DNA of 64,000 nucleotides, taken from assembly GCA_964587105.1 (NCBI GenBank), contig CAZPKG010000013.1:37229-101228 (forward strand). The letters are read 5' to 3'. Positions 1 to 9,372 of the stretch are shown here, piece by piece (within the stretch, counting starts at the first letter, position 1; each line of letters begins with the position of its first letter). The notes under the pieces are model-generated. The model was not told where the DNA came from, ran no database searches, and saw nothing but the letters and a program-made list of their open reading frames with translations. Made by a program: the position numbers and the translations under genes. Origin of the DNA: JABWCQ01 sp964587105 (GTDB taxonomy: Bacteria; Electryoneota; RPQS01).

Positions 1-1
1 A

Positions 2-1354
2 AAGGCTCTGGTTGCAGCGCTAATCCTTTGCGGCGCAAGTGTTCTTGCGCAATCTTTAGAGAACGCCGACCCGCGCGCGCTCGATCAATTTATTAAGGGA
101 AATGCCGCCGCGCAGCAGGGAAATCCCTATCAGGCAATATATTACTTTGAAGAGGCCGTTCGACTTGACGCTACTGCGCCGTTCCTGCACGTCGCACTTG
201 CCGAGCAATATTTGGTCTTAGCTCAAGAGAACAAATCATCCGATGCGATTTCGCGCGCTGAAGCCGCGCTTGAAGCTGCGTTGAAGCTTGATCCAAATCA
301 CGTTCCCGCACTTGAACTCAAGAGCAAGCTGCTGTCTGCACAGGGAGAGACCGACAAAGCTAAAGCCGTTGTAGAAAAACTGCTTGATAAAAACCCGGGC
401 AACCAAGGATACCGAGCTGAATTATTAGGATTAAGTTTGGTGACCGGAAATTTTGACGAAGTGGATTCCTTGTATCACCTGCTGAATTCCGGTGATGAGC
501 CAGAGCTTGATTTGACGCGCAGAGTAGTGGCACTGTACTTAATGACCGGCGAAAGCAAGCGGGCCTTGCCATATATGCAGGAGCTTGCGGCAGCAGATTC
601 AATGGACGCAGCAATAGTTTATACTCTCGCAACGCTCTATTTGCAAACGGATGATACTGCCAAAGCGATTGCCGAGGTCGAACGCGCCATCAAGCTTGAT
701 TCTACCGATGCCCGTTACTGGTATCTGAGACTGGTGATCGAATACGAACATGACCGCTACGAAAGCGTGCTTTCATTGGCGGCAAAGGCTCGGGCCAGCG
801 CAGGTGAAGACGCGAAATCGGCGAATCTCGAAGGCTTATCAGCATTGAAACTTGCCGATTCGACACGGGCGATGGAGCGATTTGCGCGCGCGCTTGAGCT
901 TGATTCGACGTTGTATCCCGCCGCAGGAAGCTTGGCCTTATTGTACGACGCAATGGGAGACATGCCGCAATCGGAAAAGCATTATGGCATCGCAATCAAC
1001 TTATCCGATAGCGTTGCGGTTTATTTGAATAACTGTGCTTACATGTATGCCGTTCGAGGCCTCAAGCTTGATGTTGCCATGACTTTGGTAAACCGTGCAT
1101 TAGACAGTGAGCCCGAAAATCCATCGTATCTTGATACCAAAGGTTGGATCTATTTTCAAATGCGCGAATACAAAGATGCGTTGAAGTGGATCAAGAAGGC
1201 GATGAAACACGATGAGGGCAGCGCAGCGTTGCTTGAACATCTCGGCGATGTGTATTTTGCAATGGGCAAGACACAGCAAGCTCGCGAGCAATGGGAAGCG
1301 GCGTTTTCAGCGGATCCAAACTCAGTGACTTTGAAGGATAAGCTTGGTCGCTAA
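2..1354 (+). CDS. TPR-repeat exported protein, 5' end outside window
   Basis: The frame is open from base 2, so the gene begins just before the window. The first visible residues are a hydrophobic stretch ending in VLAQ, which looks like the end of a Sec signal peptide; a TTG at 212 is an internal codon, not the start. The rest (about 450 residues) is a run of tetratricopeptide repeats with the usual alternating small and aromatic residues (for example 'AIVYTLATLYLQ', 'AALLEHLGDVYFAMG'). TPR proteins are scaffolds for protein contacts; the export signal places this one in the periplasm or on the outer membrane. It overlaps the next lipoprotein gene by 11 bp, so the two are probably co-translated. 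The precise partner or pathway cannot be read from the sequence. Confidence 0.85.
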   Translation, partial: KALVAALILCGASVLAQSLENADPRALDQFIKGNAAAQQGNPYQAIYYFEEAVRLDATAPFLHVALAEQYLVLAQENKSSDAISRAEAALEAALKLDPNHVPALELKSKLLSAQGETDKAKAVVEKLLDKNPGNQGYRAELLGLSLVTGNFDEVDSLYHLLNSGDEPELDLTRRVVALYLMTGESKRALPYMQELAAADSMDAAIVYTLATLYLQTDDTAKAIAEVERAIKLDSTDARYWYLRLVIEYEHDRYESVLSLAAKARASAGEDAKSANLEGLSALKLADSTRAMERFARALELDSTLYPAAGSLALLYDAMGDMPQSEKHYGIAINLSDSVAVYLNNCAYMYAVRGLKLDVAMTLVNRALDSEPENPSYLDTKGWIYFQMREYKDALKWIKKAMKHDEGSAALLEHLGDVYFAMGKTQQAREQWEAAFSADPNSVTLKDKLGR

Positions 1355-1982
1355 TTTCTGGCTTTTGCTGTCGGCGCTATCACTTTTTGTTGGTGGATGC
1401 GCGGCCACATCGCCGATGAAATTGTATTCGGAAATGCATCCGGTTGAACAGCCCCCCGAAGTGTTTTCGAATATCACCGATCAACCGGGACAGGTGAATG
1501 CAAGGATCAGCCTGCGTGCGCCGGGACTTAAAGGCCGTGCGAACGGGATCATCAGACATGCTCAGGGCGAGCAATACTTGATTGAACTTTATGCGCGCGG
1601 CGATCTGTTTCTGAAAATCTATTTCACTGACAAGCAGACCGTACTTTGGCCAACCACGGGAGTGCCCGAGTTCTTCGATAATGAAGAGACCCCATCGCTG
1701 AGCGCAACTGTTAGTCAGTTGTTGCCCAATTGGCGGTTGGACGACGTGTTACCAATCCATCGTACTCAGTTTGAACACGATGCAATTGTTTCGTGGAAAG
1801 CAAATTCAACGGACGAGTTTGCACAGCGGATTTACCGAACGGGATTTGACACTATCTATAAGACGTTTTCGAAACGGGTTGACAATGCAAGCTTTCCCTT
1901 TCAGAAAGTATCAATGGGAAACGAGACCGGCACTTCAGTACTGACATGGTCGCTAAGGCCATATCAACGGAATTCACATTAG
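1344..1982 (+). CDS. Outer-membrane lipoprotein, DUF4292/LolB-like
   Basis: The 212-residue product starts with a hydrophobic segment ending in the lipobox VGGC, so a lipid-modified N-terminal Cys near residue 19 is expected. The start is TTG at 1344, with 'aagga' a few bases upstream, inside the end of the TPR gene. The body is beta-rich and resembles the DUF4292/LolB-type fold found beside TPR genes in FCB bacteria. That assignment is by general appearance and context, not a motif. It probably works in the periplasm or at the outer membrane with the TPR protein, perhaps in lipoprotein or envelope assembly; this is inference. Confidence 0.6.
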   Translation: MVANFWLLLSALSLFVGGCAATSPMKLYSEMHPVEQPPEVFSNITDQPGQVNARISLRAPGLKGRANGIIRHAQGEQYLIELYARGDLFLKIYFTDKQTVLWPTTGVPEFFDNEETPSLSATVSQLLPNWRLDDVLPIHRTQFEHDAIVSWKANSTDEFAQRIYRTGFDTIYKTFSKRVDNASFPFQKVSMGNETGTSVLTWSLRPYQRNSH

Positions 1983-1995
1983 CAAACTTACGCAC

Positions 1996-2952
1996 ATGAA
2001 TTCGCCGCACATAAGCGTTGTGATAACACTCCTTGATGAGGTTGAGTCACTTCGTGAACTACATCGCCAATTGACAGAGTCGCTTGGAGCACTTGGCAAG
2101 TCGTATGAGTTGCTGTTCATCGACGACGGCAGTCGGGACGGATCGCTTGAATTGCTGAAGGATTTGGCAGGGGGGGATACTCACATTCGGATTATTTCTC
2201 TTCGACGAAATCACGGCAAGTCGGCGGCATTAGCGGTTGGTTTTCAAGAGGCGGCCGGTGAGTTTGTCGTGACGATGGATGCAGATTTGCAAGATAATCC
2301 TGCCGAAATTGAAGCGCTGCTCGCGAAATTGAATGAGGGTTTTGATCTTGTATCAGGGTGGAAGAAGATCCGCCACGACCCGCTTGAAAAGACACTGCCT
2401 TCGAAGTTCTTTAATATGGTGACCAGTAAGGTTTCAGGCATCAAACTGCATGATTTCAATTGCGGGTTGAAGGCCTATCGCAGAAATGTCGTTAAGGACT
2501 TGTTTGTCTATGGCGAACTCCACCGGTTTCTGCCGGTGTTGGCGCATAAGATGGGTTATCGTTGCACGGAGATTCCCGTTGTTCATCGCGCGCGGCAGTT
2601 TGGTCGGTCCAAGTTTGGTATGCGCCGCTATTTGAACGGATTTCTCGACTTGATGACGGTTGTGTTTCTATCCGGATTTAACCGCGCGCCGCTGCATTTC
2701 TTTGGCACGATGGGATTGCTGAGCGGAGTCACCGGATTTTGCATTAACCTGTATCTATCTGTGCTTTGGATGGCGGGGCACCCGATTGGAAACAGACCTC
2801 TGCTATTTCTTGGCGTATTGCTTATGGTGATTGGCGTTCAGTTCTTTTCTTTTGGATTGATTGGTGAGATGCTGACACATGCCAATGAGCGGCAGAGAAC
2901 GTATCCAATTAAGTATGACAGCCGTCCGAACTCTGCGGGAGCCGCCGGGTAA
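1996..2952 (+). CDS. Family 2 glycosyltransferase, polyprenyl-phosphate type
   Basis: The 318-residue protein has an N-terminal GT-A domain (residues about 6-230) with 'VVITLLDE', the acidic pair in 'FIDDGSRDGS' and the metal-binding 'DADLQD' motif. Two predicted membrane helices follow near the C terminus (around 235-255 and 265-290). This is the layout of the dolichol/undecaprenyl-phosphate glycosyltransferases (GtrB, ArnC, DPM1 type), which move a sugar from a nucleotide donor to a lipid phosphate on the cytoplasmic face of the inner membrane. The sugar cannot be told from sequence. It sits 13 bp after the lipoprotein gene and 6 bp before the histidine kinase, so it is probably in one operon with them. 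Confidence 0.85.
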   Translation: MNSPHISVVITLLDEVESLRELHRQLTESLGALGKSYELLFIDDGSRDGSLELLKDLAGGDTHIRIISLRRNHGKSAALAVGFQEAAGEFVVTMDADLQDNPAEIEALLAKLNEGFDLVSGWKKIRHDPLEKTLPSKFFNMVTSKVSGIKLHDFNCGLKAYRRNVVKDLFVYGELHRFLPVLAHKMGYRCTEIPVVHRARQFGRSKFGMRRYLNGFLDLMTVVFLSGFNRAPLHFFGTMGLLSGVTGFCINLYLSVLWMAGHPIGNRPLLFLGVLLMVIGVQFFSFGLIGEMLTHANERQRTYPIKYDSRPNSAGAAG

Positions 2953-2958
2953 GCAATC

Positions 2959-4155
2959 GTGCCTTCGATGCGAATGACGACCAGCAATGCGGGGACGTTC
3001 AAAGGCGTCCTCTTTCTTATCGCCGTTGTACTCGTTGTATCGGTGCTTTTCTACTCGCAGTATTTGGTTTCAGAGCTGAAAGAGAGCACGCGCAAATCTC
3101 TGACACAAAAAATCGCGACGTATTCGACGCTTATTCGCAGCGATAATCCCGAATTCATCGGTTTTGCTCTGCAGCAAATTCAGGACGTTGAGTTTCCGGT
3201 TATCGTCACGGACAATCGAGGTGTTCCGAAACTATGGAAAAATATTGGGATTGCCGCTGACGATACAACGGCGTCCGCGCGCAAAGAAATTGCGCGGTTG
3301 GTCAAAGAGATGGACGCACAGGGGAATCCACCACTTCCTATTCTGGTTGCCGAGAGTTCAACTGATTGGTTTCATTACGGCGATTCAATAGTGATTCGCC
3401 AACTGCGCTGGCTGCCGTGGATAGAAATTCTTGCCACAGCGTTGTTTATTCTCGTGGGATATTTTGGTTTTCAAAATATTCGCCGCGGTGAGGAGCGGAT
3501 GGTCTGGGTCGGCTTGGCGAAAGAAACCGCGCATCAGTTGGGCACGCCGCTCACATCACTAATGGGGTGGATTGAGCTGCTTAAGTCAGAGGGGCATTCG
3601 ACTCATTCAGTTGCGGAGATGGAACGAGACCTCGCGCGGCTGCAAAGAGTTACCGCGAGGTTTTCACAAATCGGAAGCAAGACGGCGGTTGTTCCCACGA
3701 GAATCCGCCACGTTATTGAAGAGACAGTTGACTACTTCCAGTTACGATTGCCGCAGAGTGGTAATCAAATCGAACTTGAAGCCTTATACGAAGCCGATCC
3801 TCTTGTTGGAGTAAATGTTGAACTTTTCGGTTGGGTGCTTGAAAACCTGATTCGCAATAGTATTGATGCGATGCGTTCCAGCGGCGGAAGAATCCGGATC
3901 ACATGTTCGGAGATTCCGGGCTGGGTGAATATTGACGTCGAGGATAACGGCGTCGGGATTCCGCAGCGCCATAGAAAGCAAGTTTTTCGCCCGGGATTTA
4001 CGACGAAGAAACGCGGTTGGGGTCTTGGACTTTCGCTTTCGCGTCGCATTATTGAAGAGTATCATGGCGGAAAGCTCAGTGTAAAAGACACGGCACAGGG
4101 TAAGGGAACGACCATGCGGATTTCACTGCCAAATACAACCGGAGCCGACGCGTGA
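2959..4155 (+). CDS. Membrane sensor histidine kinase
   Basis: The 398-residue protein has two membrane helices (about residues 13-33 and 154-172) flanking a periplasmic sensor segment of about 115 residues. A HisKA domain with the phospho-acceptor His192 in 'ETAHQLGTPLTS' follows, then an ATP-binding domain with an N box ('LENLIRNSIDAM'), G1 ('DNGVGIP') and G2 ('WGLGLSLSRRI'). All kinase motifs look intact. No response regulator gene is adjacent. The start is taken as GTG 2959; ATG 2968 is possible. The last 4 bp overlap mltG, suggesting joint expression with cell-wall functions. The signal it senses is unknown. Confidence 0.9.
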   Translation: MPSMRMTTSNAGTFKGVLFLIAVVLVVSVLFYSQYLVSELKESTRKSLTQKIATYSTLIRSDNPEFIGFALQQIQDVEFPVIVTDNRGVPKLWKNIGIAADDTTASARKEIARLVKEMDAQGNPPLPILVAESSTDWFHYGDSIVIRQLRWLPWIEILATALFILVGYFGFQNIRRGEERMVWVGLAKETAHQLGTPLTSLMGWIELLKSEGHSTHSVAEMERDLARLQRVTARFSQIGSKTAVVPTRIRHVIEETVDYFQLRLPQSGNQIELEALYEADPLVGVNVELFGWVLENLIRNSIDAMRSSGGRIRITCSEIPGWVNIDVEDNGVGIPQRHRKQVFRPGFTTKKRGWGLGLSLSRRIIEEYHGGKLSVKDTAQGKGTTMRISLPNTTGADA

Positions 4156-5207
4156 AGCGACGCGCGTGGCGAATGATCACCAGCTTGGCAATTTTGCTGG
4201 TGATCCTTGTTGTGTTGGCCGGCCTTGAGCTATGGTCGCGCCTGTTTCTTGAAGGCGCGTCAATTCAGGGCACGCGGCGCGAAGTTACAGTAAAGATCCC
4301 ACAGGGTGCATCGCTTGACGATATTTCCGGAATTCTTTATAGCGCAGGTTTGATTGAGCACCCGAGGTTGTTTGGCTTAACGGCCCATTTCCTTGGAGTG
4401 GACACGAAACTTCAAGCGGGGACAATTCGATTAGCGCTGGGACAGTCGCTCGTCGAGTTGATAAAGGCGTTGAGCACGGCGAAAGCAGTTGGACTTCCTG
4501 TTACATTTCGTGAAGGCCTGACGATTTCGCAGATCGCCGAGATATTAAAACAAGAGATGAGTGTCGATTCCGCCGCATTCGTAAATGCGGCCCACGACTC
4601 ACGGCTGTTGTTGAAACTCGGTGTCGATGCGCCATCATTTGAAGGTTATTTGTTTCCCGACACATATTTCTTCACCGGCACGGAGTCACCCGAGCAGATG
4701 ATTGAGCGTATGGTTGCCAACTTTCGCGTTCAGCTTCCACACGAGACCAATGAACGACTGTTGGCGATGGGACTTTCGCTGAATGAACTCATAGCTTTGT
4801 CAAGTATTGTTGAGTGGGAGTGCCAGATACCAAGCGAAGCGAAAGTAATTTCGTCCGTATATCACAACCGCTTGAAAAAAGGTATGCTCTTGCAAGCGGA
4901 TCCAACTGTGGGTTACGCTTTAGGTAAAGGTCCTTCACGGCTCTTTTTGAGTGATTTGCGAGTGGACAGTCCGTACAACACATACAAGTATCCCGGGCTT
5001 CCTCCGGGTGCAATCAACAATCCCGGCAGGCGCTCCATCGAAGCAGCATTGCATCCGGCAACCACCCCTTATCTGTTTTTTGTGGCGCAAGGCAACGGTA
5101 TGCACGCGTTCACAAGCACTTTTGAAGAGCACTTGCAGGCAAAGGAAAAGCTTGATGAGTTGCGACGTGCGCCAGCAATGGAAGCTGAGGCAGGCACGCA
5201 GGGATGA
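4152..5207 (+). CDS. mltG: Endolytic murein transglycosylase MltG
   Basis: The 351-residue protein has a single N-terminal membrane anchor (about residues 10-27), a LysM-like middle region and the YceG/MltG catalytic domain. The catalytic glutamate appears to be Glu221 in 'LSSIVEWE', followed by the family motifs 'VYHNRL', 'LQADPTVGYA', 'SPYNTY' and 'GLPPGAINNPG'. MltG cuts nascent glycan strands in the periplasm and is thought to set strand length. The GTG start overlaps the kinase stop by 4 bp, and the stop overlaps the helicase start. Confidence 0.95.
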   Translation: MKRRAWRMITSLAILLVILVVLAGLELWSRLFLEGASIQGTRREVTVKIPQGASLDDISGILYSAGLIEHPRLFGLTAHFLGVDTKLQAGTIRLALGQSLVELIKALSTAKAVGLPVTFREGLTISQIAEILKQEMSVDSAAFVNAAHDSRLLLKLGVDAPSFEGYLFPDTYFFTGTESPEQMIERMVANFRVQLPHETNERLLAMGLSLNELIALSSIVEWECQIPSEAKVISSVYHNRLKKGMLLQADPTVGYALGKGPSRLFLSDLRVDSPYNTYKYPGLPPGAINNPGRRSIEAALHPATTPYLFFVAQGNGMHAFTSTFEEHLQAKEKLDELRRAPAMEAEAGTQG

Positions 5208-7435
5208 TGAACACGTTGTTTGCGACCGATGCACATACAGAGTTCCTTCGGTCTCTGAATGTTGACCAGCGGGATGCGGTCACGACGGGGCTTGGTCCGG
5301 TGTTGGTATTAGCCGGAGCGGGTTCAGGCAAAACACGCGTGCTGACCGGCCGAGCCGTGCACTTGATTCGCGAAATGCGCGTGCATCCGGGTTCGATTGC
5401 TGTGATGACATTTACCAACAAAGCTGCAAGAGAACTGAAAGAGAGACTTGCCTCCTATATGGAGGGTTCATCCGAGTTTCCATGGGCGGGAACATTTCAC
5501 AGCTTTTGTGTGCAAGTACTGCGACAGCATGGCCATCGAGCGGGCTTGGCGCGCGACTTTACAATATATGATGAAGATGACAGCCAACGCGTCGTAACAG
5601 AACTTATGCGCGAAAAGCAGATTGTGCGCGAAGGGATTACACCGCGTCAGGTGAAAAGCGCGATTTCACGGATCAAGAACGGCGGTAAATCTGATCATCG
5701 TTCGCCAGTTGTGATAACCGCCGAGGACATATATGAAGGTTATCAAAGACGGTTGCGCGACGCAAATGCCTACGATTTCGATGATCTACTGCTGACTCCG
5801 CTCGAATTGATGAAGCAGAAGGACGAGTTTCGCGAGATATTGCAGCGCCGCTACGATCACTTGTTGATTGATGAGTTTCAGGATACGAATCAAGTGCAGT
5901 TTGATCTGGCGTGCATGATTGCAAGTCCGCAGAATAACCTCTTCGCGGTCGGGGATGATGACCAATCAATTTACAGTTGGCGCGGAGCAAACTACAGAAA
6001 TGTGCTCGACTTCGGAAAGAAACTTGATGGCGCGCGTATTTTCAGGCTCGAGCAAAACTATCGCTCAACGCAGCAGATTCTTGATGCTGCAAACGACGTG
6101 ATCGCGGGCAGCAGACATCGTCATGACAAAAAGCTCTGGACGGATCGCAAAACAGGCGAAAAGGTAACGCTTCGGGCATACAGTCGGCCTGCGGACGAGG
6201 CAAACGAGATCATAGGCGAAATTGAGTTTCTGAAACAGAAGCGCGGGCTTGGTCTTAAAGATTTTGCGATTCTGTTTCGGACGAACGCCATTAGCCGCTA
6301 TTTTGAAGAAGTGCTCGTGCAGCATCGGATCCCGTACACGGTTGTCGGCGGGCTCAAGTTTTATGAGCGAAAAGAAATCAAGGATTTCATCGCCTACCTG
6401 CGCGTGATCGCGAATCCGCATGACGAGCAAGCTTGGTCGAGAGTTTTCAGAGAAATCGCCGCAGGTGTGGGGCAGACGACGATAGACCGTTTGCTGACTG
6501 CATCAAGACAGCACCCCCTCCGCTGCGAGGTGATCTTGAATTCAACGTGGGTTGACTCGATTGTCACCGGCGCGCCACGCGTGAAGGCGCTTGAGTTTGT
6601 CACTAAATTAACCTTGCTAAGAGAGTCTGTTTCCTCGAGCACTTTGTCTGAGATTGTTGACAAAGCAATGAAAGATTGTGGTCTTGAAACTTACTACGAG
6701 AATCTCGATGACGAGGAATCGCGCGACCGTTTGGAGAACCTGCGACAGTTTCAAACCGGGGCTTGGGAACGTTCGCAGCAAATGCCCGAATTGACGTTAA
6801 ACGAATTCTTGTCAGAATTGGCATTGGTTTCGGATATTGATGATCTTGAGAATGTAACAGATCGACTTGCGTTGATGACGATTCATTCGGCGAAAGGGCT
6901 TGAGTTTCCAGTTGTATTTGTGGCGGGTGTGGAAGAGAATTTGATTCCGCATTTCAGAAGCATTGAGTCGGTTGAAGCGTTGGATGAGGAGCGCCGCTTG
7001 TTGTATGTTGCGATGACGCGGGCCAAAGACCGATTGTACATGTCATATGCAGAAGCGCGCCCGATGAACGGTCGACTCGATTTTCAGTCGCCGTCGCGTT
7101 TTCTTTCGGATATTGATCCGACTCGGCTTCGCGGAGCGGGAGTTCCGGCAAAGTTGTCATCGAGGTACGTCGCCGACGAGGAAGAGTTTTCTAATGATCG
7201 ACCCGTTGCACATCGCCCTTCGTCGGGCGTAAGACCCAGTGTATCAAAACCACTGCACAGTTCATCGGGTGTTGAGTTTCGCATCGGCGACGTTGTTGAG
7301 CATGCCGAATTTGGAGTTGGGACAGTTACAGCGAAGTCTGGCGATTTAAACTCGCTAAAAGTTCGAGTTGCGTTCAGTGGATATGGATCGAAGTTGTTGG
7401 CAGTGAAATATGCAAACCTGAAGAAGCTATCGTGA
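5204..7435 (+). CDS. uvrD: UvrD/PcrA-type DNA helicase
   Basis: The 743-residue superfamily 1A helicase carries all major motifs: Walker A 'AGAGSGKTR' (about residues 38-46), 'FTNKAARELKER', the DEFQDTN box, 'GDDDQSIYSWRGA', 'QNYRST', 'TIHSAKGLEF' and 'YVAMTRAKDRL'. The last 60 residues form a small beta domain ('VVEHAEFGVGTV') like the RNA-polymerase-binding Tudor-like tail of PcrA/UvrD. The enzyme unwinds DNA 3'-5' in repair and replication-transcription conflict. Two start codons lie in tandem (5204, 5207); the first overlaps the mltG stop. The C-terminal tail favours PcrA/UvrD over Rep. Confidence 0.95.
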   Translation: MMNTLFATDAHTEFLRSLNVDQRDAVTTGLGPVLVLAGAGSGKTRVLTGRAVHLIREMRVHPGSIAVMTFTNKAARELKERLASYMEGSSEFPWAGTFHSFCVQVLRQHGHRAGLARDFTIYDEDDSQRVVTELMREKQIVREGITPRQVKSAISRIKNGGKSDHRSPVVITAEDIYEGYQRRLRDANAYDFDDLLLTPLELMKQKDEFREILQRRYDHLLIDEFQDTNQVQFDLACMIASPQNNLFAVGDDDQSIYSWRGANYRNVLDFGKKLDGARIFRLEQNYRSTQQILDAANDVIAGSRHRHDKKLWTDRKTGEKVTLRAYSRPADEANEIIGEIEFLKQKRGLGLKDFAILFRTNAISRYFEEVLVQHRIPYTVVGGLKFYERKEIKDFIAYLRVIANPHDEQAWSRVFREIAAGVGQTTIDRLLTASRQHPLRCEVILNSTWVDSIVTGAPRVKALEFVTKLTLLRESVSSSTLSEIVDKAMKDCGLETYYENLDDEESRDRLENLRQFQTGAWERSQQMPELTLNEFLSELALVSDIDDLENVTDRLALMTIHSAKGLEFPVVFVAGVEENLIPHFRSIESVEALDEERRLLYVAMTRAKDRLYMSYAEARPMNGRLDFQSPSRFLSDIDPTRLRGAGVPAKLSSRYVADEEEFSNDRPVAHRPSSGVRPSVSKPLHSSSGVEFRIGDVVEHAEFGVGTVTAKSGDLNSLKVRVAFSGYGSKLLAVKYANLKKLS

Positions 7436-8283
7436 TAACAGAGCAAACAGAGATTATCAGACTTGCATTGGAAGAGGATCTTGCAAGCGGCGTGGACGTT
7501 ACGACGGACTGGCTGGTTGACCCTTCATTGGTGGGTGAGGCATGGATTGAGGCGCGCGAAGATGCGATCATTGCCGGAATCGAAACGGTGCGCGACGTGT
7601 TTGCGGCGGTTGATCCCGAAGTGTTGGTCACTCCGCTCTGTGAAGACGGCGCGCGAGTAAGACCGCTTAATCGCGTTGTTTCAATATATGGCAAAGCGAC
7701 GTCGATCTTAAAGGCTGAACGTACTGCTCTGAATTTCTTGACGCATCTGTCCGGTGTGGCGACAAAGACCGCCGAGCTTGTGGAACTAACGAGACCTTAC
7801 GGCACAAAAGTGTGGTGCACACGCAAGACCACGCCGGGCTTGCGCAGGCTTGAAGTGGAGGCCGTTCGTGCGGGTGGCGGCGATACCTATCGTGACAGTC
7901 TGTTTGCCAAGGTACTGATCAAAGACAATCATCTTAGTATTATCGGCGGGATTGAATCGCTTGCAAAGAGGTTGATCGGCGACCCTGACGCAAACCTAAA
8001 TCTTGCAGAAGGTAAAATTGAAGTGGCGAGCCTCTATGAATTAGAGCTTGCGATCAAGATGGGTTGGAAGCAGGTATTGCTTGATAACTTTGCGCCAGAG
8101 CAGGTACGCGAAGCGGTTGAGCGATTCTCTAAAGACATTTCGCTTGAGGCCTCAGGCGGAATAACGACGGAAAATATTCGCGAATACGCCGCAACGGGAA
8201 TTGAAGCGGTTTCAATCGGCCAATTGACTCATTCCGTGCGCTCTGTGGATTTCGCTCTCGAAGTCGATTGGTCAGTAAGCTAA
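7432..8283 (+). CDS. nadC: Quinolinate phosphoribosyltransferase (NadC)
   Basis: The 283-residue enzyme converts quinolinate and PRPP to nicotinate mononucleotide, CO2 and PPi in de novo NAD synthesis. It contains the substrate-binding 'TRKTTPGLR' motif, 'RAGGGDTYRDSLFAKVLIKDNH', broken here as RAGGG...KDNH, and a C-terminal barrel with 'EASGGIT' and 'IGQLTHSV'. It starts with GTG overlapping the helicase stop by 4 bp. One oddity is 'YRDS' where most NadC proteins have 'HRxG/HRxN', a mild change in the active-site neighbourhood. nadA and nadB are not in the window. Confidence 0.93.
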   Translation: MITEQTEIIRLALEEDLASGVDVTTDWLVDPSLVGEAWIEAREDAIIAGIETVRDVFAAVDPEVLVTPLCEDGARVRPLNRVVSIYGKATSILKAERTALNFLTHLSGVATKTAELVELTRPYGTKVWCTRKTTPGLRRLEVEAVRAGGGDTYRDSLFAKVLIKDNHLSIIGGIESLAKRLIGDPDANLNLAEGKIEVASLYELELAIKMGWKQVLLDNFAPEQVREAVERFSKDISLEASGGITTENIREYAATGIEAVSIGQLTHSVRSVDFALEVDWSVS

Positions 8284-8294
8284 CTTGAATCGTC

Positions 8295-9248
8295 GTGGCT
8301 GAGTTTCGCACTGATCCGTTGCGTGGGCATACTGTTCTGATCAATGGCCAGAGGGGCAGTCGTCCGTCTGAATTTACACTGAAGATCGCGACTCCCGACG
8401 AATCAAACTGCGCATTCTGCCGGGGCCATGAAGATTCCACACCTCCGGCAATCGAGCAGGACCGAACGCCGGATTGGAATTGGCGGCTGTTTCCGAACAG
8501 ATTTCCCGCCGTATTCGAGAAGCCCGCGCCGCTTGTAGAAAATGAGTTTACTCAAGCAGCAGTGGGCAGACATGAAGTGCTTGTTGAAACATCGCACCAT
8601 TACGCTCAGCCGCATGAGTATGGCGTCGATCAGTGGGTCGAAATTTTTCAGATTTGGCAGCGGCGTTTGCGGGCCTTGTATGCGGTTGATGGAATACGGT
8701 ATGTTCACATATTTCGAAATCAAGGCTATCGGGGCGGCGCGACGCTCGTACACCCTCATCAGCAGATCGTTGCTCTTCCGCTTGTTCCTCAGGCAATTGC
8801 AAGGCGAATTGATCTTGCACAACAAGATGCGAGAAATTGTTTGCATTGCGCGTGGATCGAACGTGAAAGTGCCGACGGCGCGCGCCTGCTTGAGAGTAAT
8901 GACAAGCTATTGGCGTTAGTTGCATTCGCACCGCGCTTCCCGTTTGAATGGCAGATTTTCCCGAAGTTCCATCAGTGCTTTGAAGACCTGGAGCATTCCG
9001 TACTTTATATACTGGCGGGAGTCCTTCGGAACGGACTGATCGCCTTGAAAGAGTCCTGTGACAACCCGGATTTCAACTTAGTTCTGTTTTCGGTCCCGAA
9101 TCGCGGAGTGGAGAGGAGGCTATGGACTCTTGACATCCTGCCCAGAATCAGTACGCAGGCCGGATTTGAGTGGGGAACGGGTGTTCATATTGTGTCCACG
9201 CCTCCTGAAGAGGCTGGGCGAAGGCTCAGGGCGAACTGGCCCATTTAG
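8295..9248 (+). CDS. galT: Galactose-1-phosphate uridylyltransferase-like (GalT)
   Basis: The 317-residue protein belongs to the HIT superfamily GalT family. Cys39 and Cys42 in 'CAFC' form the first half of the zinc site. 'NRFPAV' and 'HEVLVET' are typical GalT strands, and 'HPHQQ' at 153-157 carries the expected nucleophile His155. The reaction exchanges UMP between UDP-glucose and galactose-1-phosphate in the Leloir pathway; some members act as ADP-glucose:phosphate adenylyltransferases, which sequence alone cannot exclude. GTG 8295 is the start, 11 bp after nadC. No galK or galE lies nearby. It ends the first gene run; the next 125 bp hold a promoter. Confidence 0.85.
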   Translation: MAEFRTDPLRGHTVLINGQRGSRPSEFTLKIATPDESNCAFCRGHEDSTPPAIEQDRTPDWNWRLFPNRFPAVFEKPAPLVENEFTQAAVGRHEVLVETSHHYAQPHEYGVDQWVEIFQIWQRRLRALYAVDGIRYVHIFRNQGYRGGATLVHPHQQIVALPLVPQAIARRIDLAQQDARNCLHCAWIERESADGARLLESNDKLLALVAFAPRFPFEWQIFPKFHQCFEDLEHSVLYILAGVLRNGLIALKESCDNPDFNLVLFSVPNRGVERRLWTLDILPRISTQAGFEWGTGVHIVSTPPEEAGRRLRANWPI

Positions 9249-9253
9249 AGTTA

Positions 9254-9267
9254 TGTTATAAATAACA
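9254..9267. promoter_or_regulatory. 14-bp palindrome upstream of rplM promoter
   Basis: TGTTAT-AA-ATAACA is a perfect inverted repeat with 6-bp arms, about 46 bp before the -35 box of the rplM promoter. Its size suits a dimeric repressor or activator site, but no regulator can be named and AT-rich palindromes can occur by chance. Confidence 0.3.
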
Positions 9268-9312
9268 ACATATTAGAAATGAAAAAGCGGCAATCCTAAT
9301 TTTGAGGCCCGC

Positions 9313-9341
9313 TTGACATTTTGAGCCTCATCAACTAAATT
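9313..9341 (+). promoter_or_regulatory. Sigma70-type promoter of rplM-rpsI
   Basis: A perfect -35 box TTGACA (9313-9318) is followed after exactly 17 bp by TAAATT (9336-9341), which matches 4 of 6 bases of the -10 consensus. It lies 32 bp before the rplM start, and an 'aaagga' ribosome binding site (9358-9363) precedes ATG 9373. This fits a strong ribosomal protein promoter. Confidence 0.7.
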
Positions 9342-9372
9342 TCAAGACTTTGCACGTAAAGGATAGCCATAA

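Noticed and set aside
212..1354. TTG at 212 as the start of the first gene
   Set aside because: The frame is open to base 2 and encodes a signal-peptide-like stretch and further TPR sequence, so the gene starts before the window.
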